From Shewanella psychropiezotolerans (lineage in GTDB: Bacteria; Pseudomonadota; Gammaproteobacteria; Enterobacterales; Shewanellaceae): 64,000 nucleotides of DNA. The DNA lies in contig NZ_CP041614.1 of assembly GCF_007197555.1 (NCBI RefSeq), forward strand, positions 922,001 through 986,000, written 5' to 3'. Below are positions 59,015 through 64,000 of the stretch, piece after piece (the stretch's first letter is position 1; each line of letters opens with the position of its first letter). Both the position numbers and the translations under genes were made by a program. The notes below the pieces were generated by a model that saw only the letters and a list, made by a program, of their open reading frames with translations, was not told where the DNA came from and ran no database searches.

Positions 59015-60760
59015 ATGAAAAAAATACTAATCGCTGCGGCTGTGGTTGCCGTCGGTGCCGGTGGATATTGGTTTAGCCAGCAGCCCGGAGAGGAAGCGAG
59101 TCAGTCTAATGAAGTATTGGCTTCGGTACCTGCAGATACGCCTATATTTTCGGGTCAGTTAAAGCCTTTCCCTATCAAGTCTTATATCAACTCATTGTCT
59201 CAAAGTTACAAGACCTATCCAGAGGATATGTTTGCCGAGTTAGAGCAGTCTGATGATGCCAGAGCTAAGTTTTTTGTCAGCTTGAGTCGGGCCTATATGG
59301 ATAGTATGGAGAGCGGCCAAAAATTTGTGGCCACTTTTGGTCTAGCCGATGATATCAGAAGTTATTTTTACACCCTAGGCCTGCTACCTGTACTCAAACT
59401 TGACGTCGAAAAGCCTGAGGCTATTTGGGCTCTGCTTGATAAGGCGGAAAAGGACAGTGGCTTCAGTCACCAAATGAAGACCTTGAAAGGGCTATCTTAT
59501 CGCTCTTATACGTTAACAGATGCAGGCGATGCCGAACCTATTGAGTTACTGTTTTCACAGCAAGATGGCTTGCTAACGATCACCTTAAATGCGTCTATGC
59601 TTACCGAAGATACTCTCGAAACGGCGCTTGGCATTAATCCCGTGACACCTTCATTAGCGGATTCAAAGATATTACAAGATATCATTAAAACTCACGGTTT
59701 TAGCGATGAAGCTGTCGGTTTCGTCAATCATCAAGAGTTAGTTAAGGCCATTACTACCAAAGATGGTAATCAGCTGGCCCGTCAGGTGACGGCGATTCTT
59801 GCTCAAGAGGGAGAAGACCCATTGTTGGAGCTTCGCACTCCCGAGTGCCATAGTGAATTTACGGCTATTGCCGCTAATTGGCCGCGCACCGTATTTGGTT
59901 TGAATAGTGTTTCGATAGGAGACCAAGAGAGTAGTCTGGATTTCTCTACTGTGATTGAGAGTAAAAATCAGACATTTCTGAATGCACTTAAGAGCATGCG
60001 TGGCTTCATTCCAGATTACGTGAAGAACAGTCGTGATAGCGTATTTTCCATGGGTCTGGGCATAGAATTAAATCAATTGGTTCCCTCACTAACTGCCGTA
60101 TGGGATGAGATGCTACAACCTCAATACCAGTGTCAGGTTTTACAAGAGTTTCAGCAAGAGATGTCGGGTCAAAACCCTGCGATGTTAGGTATGTTTACCG
60201 GCATGGCGAATGGAGTCCGTGGCGTGAGTGCGGCACTCCTTGATTACAAGTTTACCGAGCAAGCCGCGGGCGCAGAGGGTGAGCCAAGTTTAGAGAGTGT
60301 CGATGCTATTATAAGCCTGTCAGCAGATAATCCGAGTATCTTGTTTAACATGGTGAAGCCTTTCGCCCCTGAGCTGGCCAATATTCAATTACCACAAGAT
60401 GGTAGCCCTGTTGACCTTTCTCAATTGCTTCCACTTCCGCCCGAATATGGCATCTCTCCTAAGCTGGCGCTGAAGGGCAAACATTTAGTCCTGTATACTG
60501 GAGACAAGGCTGAAGCTGTGGCTAATAAGCTGGCTGATGAAAAATTAGACAATAACGGTTTGTATAGTGTTTATCTGGATTATAGCAAGGTGTTTGCGCC
60601 GATCTTAAGCTTGGCTGAGATGACTGGCGAACCATTGCCGGAAGAGTTTTCTATGATGAAAGATTACAATATGCAGGTGCAGATGGGCCTGGATATCAAT
60701 GACCAGGGTATAGTCTTTGACTCATACATGAATAGTAAAGCGACACCCGGTGGCGAGTAA
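59015..60760 (+). CDS. Large exported protein of unknown function (DUF3352-like)
   Basis: A 581-residue protein with a signal-like or anchoring N-terminal helix (MKKILIAAAVVAVGAGGYWF). The rest is soluble, with LASVPADTPIFSGQLKPFP near the start, recurring SLSxDNPSILF and GISPKLALKGKHLVLYTGDKAEAVANKL segments, and an acidic character. The layout is reminiscent of DUF3352-type proteins; function is unknown. It stands alone, ending in a strong terminator. Confidence 0.65.
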   Translation: MKKILIAAAVVAVGAGGYWFSQQPGEEASQSNEVLASVPADTPIFSGQLKPFPIKSYINSLSQSYKTYPEDMFAELEQSDDARAKFFVSLSRAYMDSMESGQKFVATFGLADDIRSYFYTLGLLPVLKLDVEKPEAIWALLDKAEKDSGFSHQMKTLKGLSYRSYTLTDAGDAEPIELLFSQQDGLLTITLNASMLTEDTLETALGINPVTPSLADSKILQDIIKTHGFSDEAVGFVNHQELVKAITTKDGNQLARQVTAILAQEGEDPLLELRTPECHSEFTAIAANWPRTVFGLNSVSIGDQESSLDFSTVIESKNQTFLNALKSMRGFIPDYVKNSRDSVFSMGLGIELNQLVPSLTAVWDEMLQPQYQCQVLQEFQQEMSGQNPAMLGMFTGMANGVRGVSAALLDYKFTEQAAGAEGEPSLESVDAIISLSADNPSILFNMVKPFAPELANIQLPQDGSPVDLSQLLPLPPEYGISPKLALKGKHLVLYTGDKAEAVANKLADEKLDNNGLYSVYLDYSKVFAPILSLAEMTGEPLPEEFSMMKDYNMQVQMGLDINDQGIVFDSYMNSKATPGGE

Positions 60761-60790
60761 TACGAGTCGCTAATAGGTTATTATAAAGTG

Positions 60791-60826
60791 CTAAAAAAGA
60801 GCCAGCCCTGCTGGCTCTTTTTTGTG
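60791..60826 (+). terminator. Rho-independent terminator
   Basis: AAAAAAGAGCCAGC and GCTGGCTCTTTTTT form a long stem around a CCCT-type loop, followed by the T-run. Confidence 0.93.
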
Positions 60827-60896
60827 TCATAGCAATCGATATAAAGACGGCATTAAAGATAACTGTAATAAATAAATTAGAAGGCGGAGGTAATAA

Positions 60897-61310
60897 GTGG
60901 TCATTGCTGGACTGTTTTTAAAAGCAAATGAAGTGAGAATGGTAAGTCTGAGTGGTACGCGTGAATCCCATGAGCTGGTGGCAGCTAAGATAAACAAGTT
61001 AGCGCTAAATAAGAATCCCACCCGGGAAGAGGTCAGCCAGTTTGCTACCGAGGTTAAGGCTTATTGCGGCGAGCATCAAGTTGAGAAAATCGTGATGAAC
61101 AGGCGTGCCAGTAAGGGCCAAGGCGCCGGCGGTGCAGGGACCTTCCTGATGGAAGGGGTTATATTGGCAAGCTCAATGATAAATGTTGACTTGGTTCATC
61201 CTGCCACAATGAGAGCGACTGATAAACGCACTGCGACCCTAAAAGATTTAAAACCTAAAACGGTCGATTTAGGTAAGGCTTATGATCTGGCGTTTGAGCT
61301 GTTAAACTAG
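60897..61310 (+). CDS. DUF3010 family protein
   Basis: A 137-residue soluble protein. It begins MVIAGLFLKANEVRMVSL with an RNase H-like look, has EKIVMNRRASKGQGAGGAGTFLMEG in the middle, and ends LGKAYDLAFELLN. This matches DUF3010, common in gammaproteobacteria, without known function. A structural relation to RNase H-fold proteins is a guess from the strand pattern. The start is GTG with GCGGAGG six bases upstream. Confidence 0.8.
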   Translation: MVIAGLFLKANEVRMVSLSGTRESHELVAAKINKLALNKNPTREEVSQFATEVKAYCGEHQVEKIVMNRRASKGQGAGGAGTFLMEGVILASSMINVDLVHPATMRATDKRTATLKDLKPKTVDLGKAYDLAFELLN

Positions 61311-61448
61311 CCGAAATAATATAAGTTTTTGAAAAGTTACTGTAATTGTAGAAGTTACGTTCGTGGGTTTGGTTTTTGGAATGATCTTGTTCCCATGAAA
61401 ATTTGTTTTAATATTCCATCGAAGCCTTAAGTAAGGTATAACGGCGCT

Positions 61449-62303
61449 ATGAAAATACCGAAACGCATTCAGCCTCTCGTCGATGAAGGCTTAGTTGATG
61501 AAGTCCTTCGCCCCTTGATGAGTGGCAAAGAGGCCGATGTTTATGTTGTCCGCTGTGGCGACGATGTTCGTTGTGCCAAGATTTATAAAGAAGCCGAGAA
61601 GCGTAGCTTCAAACAGGCTGTACAATACCGAGAAGGCAGAAAGAGCCGTAACAGTCGCCGAGCTAGAGCCATGGAGAAGGGCTCGAAATTTGGCCGTAAT
61701 GAGCAGGAAAACTCCTGGCAAAATGCCGAAGTCGATGCCCTGTTTCGCCTAGCCGATGCCGGCGTTAGAGTCCCGCAGCCTTACGGTTGTTTCGATGGCG
61801 TGCTATTGATGGAGCTGATCACCGACGATCAAGGATTTGTAGCCCCAAGGCTCAACGACATCACCTTGACCCGTGAGCAGGCACTAGAGCAGCACAAGTC
61901 AGTGATAAAAGATGTACAGCGTATGTTGTGTGTCGGCCTTATTCATGGCGACTTGTCTGAGTTTAATGTGTTGCTGGACAGTAATGGCCCAGTGATCATA
62001 GACCTCCCCCAGGCAGTCGATGCAGCAGCAAACAATAATGCTAAGCGCATGCTTGAACGTGATGTGAACAATATGACCCGATATTATGGTCAGTATGCTC
62101 CTGAGCTGCTTAGTAGCAAGTATGCTAAAGAGATGTGGGCTCTGTTCGAGTCGGGTAAGTTAAATTCTGAGTCTGAACTGACAGGCAAGTTTAAAGAGAG
62201 TACTAAAGCTGCGGATGTCGAGTCGGTGCTCGCTGAAATTGAAGCGGCCTTCGATGAAGAGCAGGAACGCAAAGAGCGTATCCGCGAAGCTGAGGAAGGT
62301 TAG
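61449..62303 (+). CDS. RIO1-like serine protein kinase (PA4780 type)
   Basis: A 284-residue atypical kinase of the bacterial RIO1-like group. The nucleotide loop region is MSGKEADVYVVRCGDD, with the ATP-contact Lys in CAKIYKEAEKRSFK. The catalytic loop LIHGDLSEFNVLL holds Asp168, and the metal-binding Asp185 is in VIIDLPQAV. The role in bacteria is unsettled, perhaps in RNA- or ribosome-linked stress. It is monocistronic and is closed by a bidirectional terminator shared with the peroxiredoxin gene. Confidence 0.9.
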   Translation: MKIPKRIQPLVDEGLVDEVLRPLMSGKEADVYVVRCGDDVRCAKIYKEAEKRSFKQAVQYREGRKSRNSRRARAMEKGSKFGRNEQENSWQNAEVDALFRLADAGVRVPQPYGCFDGVLLMELITDDQGFVAPRLNDITLTREQALEQHKSVIKDVQRMLCVGLIHGDLSEFNVLLDSNGPVIIDLPQAVDAAANNNAKRMLERDVNNMTRYYGQYAPELLSSKYAKEMWALFESGKLNSESELTGKFKESTKAADVESVLAEIEAAFDEEQERKERIREAEEG

Positions 62304-62306
62304 ATA

Positions 62307-62341
62307 AAAGGTTCTAGTTCCTAGGAACTAGAACCTTTTAT
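62307..62341. terminator. Bidirectional terminator
   Basis: AAAAGGTTCTAGTTCC and GGAACTAGAACCTTTT form a perfect stem between convergent genes, with a T-run on each strand. Confidence 0.95.
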
Positions 62342-62348
62342 CTAGGGA

Positions 62349-62873
62349 CTAAATACTTTTTTCTACCCCTAACAGCTCCAAATTTGCGGCTATATCTTCT
62401 GCTGCCGTTGCTGCATTAATATCTTCATCTATCTTAATGATCTTGCCATCTTTGCCTACATAGAAGGTGACGCGACTGGCGACACGAACGAAATTTAGCA
62501 CATCGTAGGCCTTTGCCGTTTCCTTGGTAGGATCGCTCAACATGGGGAAATCGGCTTTCTGTTTCTTGGCGAAATCTTGATTGTCTTCTAAGTCATCGAC
62601 ACTAGCCATCATATAGACCGCGTTATATTCCCTGATTAAGTGCCCCTTCTGAACCAGGGAGCGACACTCCAGTGTACAGCCATGAGTGTTCGCCATGGGG
62701 TACCAGGCGAGGACCAGAGTCTGCTTACCTAAGTAATCACTTAGCTGATAGAAATTGCCATCTGTAGATTGTAGTCTGAAATTTGGTGCAGTATCTCCAA
62801 CCTTGAGGTCGGTCGCCATGGCGGAGAAGCTGAGTATGGATAATAGGATAAGCTTGAACGACATTTTAAACAT
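62349..62873 (-). CDS. Exported peroxiredoxin (AhpC/TSA, PrxQ/BCP-like)
   Basis: A 174-residue thiol peroxidase with an N-terminal signal peptide (ILLSILSFSAMA), so periplasmic. The active site reads WYPMANTHGCTLECRSL: the peroxidatic Cys is Cys66 and a second Cys is at 70, four residues on, unlike the five-residue spacing of E. coli BCP. The usual Pro before Gly-Cys is His. It then has MASVDDLEDNQDFAKKQKADFPMLSDP as in PrxQ. Partner reductant unknown. Confidence 0.88.
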   Translation of the reverse strand: MFKMSFKLILLSILSFSAMATDLKVGDTAPNFRLQSTDGNFYQLSDYLGKQTLVLAWYPMANTHGCTLECRSLVQKGHLIREYNAVYMMASVDDLEDNQDFAKKQKADFPMLSDPTKETAKAYDVLNFVRVASRVTFYVGKDGKIIKIDEDINAATAAEDIAANLELLGVEKSI

Positions 62874-63003
62874 CTTTAGTACCTAGTCTGTATATTGCTT
62901 GTTATATCAATCGGTATTACCGATATAGGGTCCTTTCAAATTAACACATTAGCAGATGCGTGTAAGCTTATAGAGATGAAGCTAAATCATCGAACAGGAT
63001 TCT

Positions 63004-63390
63004 TTATGGGGTGATTGAGCATGATGTGGTTATTTTTAACCTCTCATCTCCCTCGACTAATACGCAAAGGCTTTCGCCCAGTTCTAGGTTTAACACCTGC
63101 TGTTTAGGTGTGGCGATATCTGAGTCCAGATGCTTGATCAATATATGAAATTCTAAGCGTATCATCTCATCGGAAATCAGTGTTGGCAATGCAGTGACAG
63201 AGATATGGTCGTTGTCTAAATGACATCTAGTTTCAGCAATACCCGTTTGCGTTTCATCGATAAGGGGAATTCCATCGAGTGTTATACGGAGTTTGAGCGT
63301 GATCCTAGGTTTGCTCGTTAGCTCTGATTTGGCAGCCTTGTTCCTATACTGTGCATTTAAGTAAAATCCGCCAATAGGGCTACTCATCAC
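63004..63390 (-). CDS. Unrecognised 128-residue protein, third in an operon
   Basis: A soluble beta-rich protein without signal peptide: alternating RITLKLRITLDGIPLID, HISVTALPTLI and EMIRLEFHILIKHL strands suggest an Ig- or lipocalin-like sandwich. No family recognised. It starts 12 bp after the stop of the upstream gene, so they form an operon with that gene and the truncated one beyond. Function unknown. Confidence 0.6.
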   Translation of the reverse strand: MMSSPIGGFYLNAQYRNKAAKSELTSKPRITLKLRITLDGIPLIDETQTGIAETRCHLDNDHISVTALPTLISDEMIRLEFHILIKHLDSDIATPKQQVLNLELGESLCVLVEGDERLKITTSCSITP

Positions 63391-63402
63391 TAAATACCTC
63401 CT

Positions 63403-63780
63403 TTATTGCTGTGCATTCTTGCTGTTTTCTAGACCTATGAGTAAGTTTGCATAATTTATCCAGTCAATGATGAGTGCCTTCACCATCATTTGAGTACCTG
63501 GGTCTACCTGAGGGTGTTGTCCTTTTTTTTGCAGGGATTCAACTACCCCTCTAACGTCCAATGGGACCAGCCCTATCTTGAAGTTGTCTTTGGGACTAGG
63601 GTTATTGTCAGGTTGAGGATTGATGGGACTGCACATTTGATTTTGTACTGTGAGTGCCAGTTTCGGATTTATGCTACGCAATAGGGTGACAGTCATACGC
63701 AAAGCACCGCGGCTAAACGTATCGGCGGTTAACACTAACTCTTCCTGACTCGGCATAACCCTCTCCTTTTGGCTCTTCAC
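63403..63780 (-). CDS. Unrecognised 125-residue protein
   Basis: A soluble, mainly helical protein. The segment ALRMTVTLLRSINPKLALTVQNQ is followed by a Pro/Asn-rich linker and DVRGVVESLQKKGQHPQVDPG, then a helix MVKALIIDWINYANLLIGLENS. No family recognised. It begins with MKSQKERVMPSQEEL; the later Met is a possible start. It lies in the same operon, 19 bp after the partial gene. Confidence 0.6.
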   Translation of the reverse strand: MKSQKERVMPSQEELVLTADTFSRGALRMTVTLLRSINPKLALTVQNQMCSPINPQPDNNPSPKDNFKIGLVPLDVRGVVESLQKKGQHPQVDPGTQMMVKALIIDWINYANLLIGLENSKNAQQ

Positions 63781-63799
63781 TTCCTGTAGTTCTTTGACT

Positions 63800-64000
63800 T
63801 TATTGTTGTAACGCCACTCGGGACTCTACAGTGGTCGTCCCATCCGAGCTATGCTCGACACTTAATACCCGCTTAGCTTCAATATTGGGACTCTTGAGAG
63901 TGTAGACGGTATCTCGATCTTGCTGTTCACTTTCTATCAGTGATAACAGCCCTTGCCAGTTTATAACCTCAGTGATGGGTAGCGGAATATCGGGTTGAGT
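63800..64000 (-). CDS. C-terminal end of an unrecognised gene (start beyond window)
   Basis: The frame is open from the right edge to a TAA at 63800-63802, about 66 codons. It reads like protein (EVINWQGLLSLIESEQQDRDTVY, then SVEHSSDGTTTVESRV). It is the first visible gene of the operon with the two small proteins downstream. No family recognised from this fragment. Confidence 0.6.
   Translation of the reverse strand, partial: TQPDIPLPITEVINWQGLLSLIESEQQDRDTVYTLKSPNIEAKRVLSVEHSSDGTTTVESRVALQQ

Overview
The window looks like chromosomal DNA of a marine gammaproteobacterium, most likely Shewanella or a close relative. The evidence is gene content: an ExeM-like nuclease with a GlyGly-CTERM tail, an S46 dipeptidyl-peptidase, DUF3087 and DUF3010 proteins, a LruC-domain surface protein, a MipA/OmpV porin-like protein and cysJIH. 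GC content is moderate and many small operons end in strong hairpin terminators. No rRNA, tRNA, CRISPR array or intact prophage was recognised.

Layout. 1-5 kb: nuclease tail, hotdog thioesterase, small YgjV-like membrane protein, catalase, and a TMEM165/GDT1 cation exporter under a yybP-ykoY manganese riboswitch. 5-14 kb: TyrP-like permease, S46 peptidase, a decayed IS4-family transposase with scattered copies of a terminal-like sequence, and a secreted FG-GAP/TSP3/LruC protein with a small lipoprotein. 14-20 kb: RluF-type pseudouridine synthase, membrane proteins, and an NhaC-superfamily transporter whose promoter is covered by MetJ boxes, so probably a methionine transporter. 20-31 kb: LysE exporter, LysR regulator with gabD-gabT (GABA to succinate), two acetyltransferases, an unusual Lgt, a CPA1 antiporter, and a TrpRS preceded by a Trp-Trp leader peptide with attenuator-like pairings. 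31-47 kb: WD40 lipoprotein, DsbB-like fusion protein, YggE, DUF6351 lipoprotein, chemoreceptor, ZapE, a two-subunit M16 peptidase, NorR and LpxL. 47-57 kb: a HELGH metallopeptidase gene flanked by tandem partial copies of its own 5' and 3' ends, TetR, MipA/OmpV, and cysJIH followed by three extra tandem copies of the cysH 3' end. 57-64 kb: a frameshifted Gfo/Idh/MocA oxidoreductase behind a 7-bp repeat tract, a large exported protein, DUF3010, RIO1-like kinase, secreted peroxiredoxin and an unrecognised three-gene operon running off the edge.

The most notable observations are regulatory and structural: (i) a leader peptide and competing stems before a second-type TrpRS; (ii) MetJ boxes assigning a substrate to an NhaC-family protein; (iii) two loci where gene ends are tandemly duplicated, with mostly synonymous divergence between the cysH copies; (iv) a Bacteroidota-like Lgt; and (v) a DsbB-like domain fused to a long extracytoplasmic domain. 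I saw no convincing wholly new multi-gene system. The gene-end duplications and the TrpRS leader are the best candidates for something undescribed.
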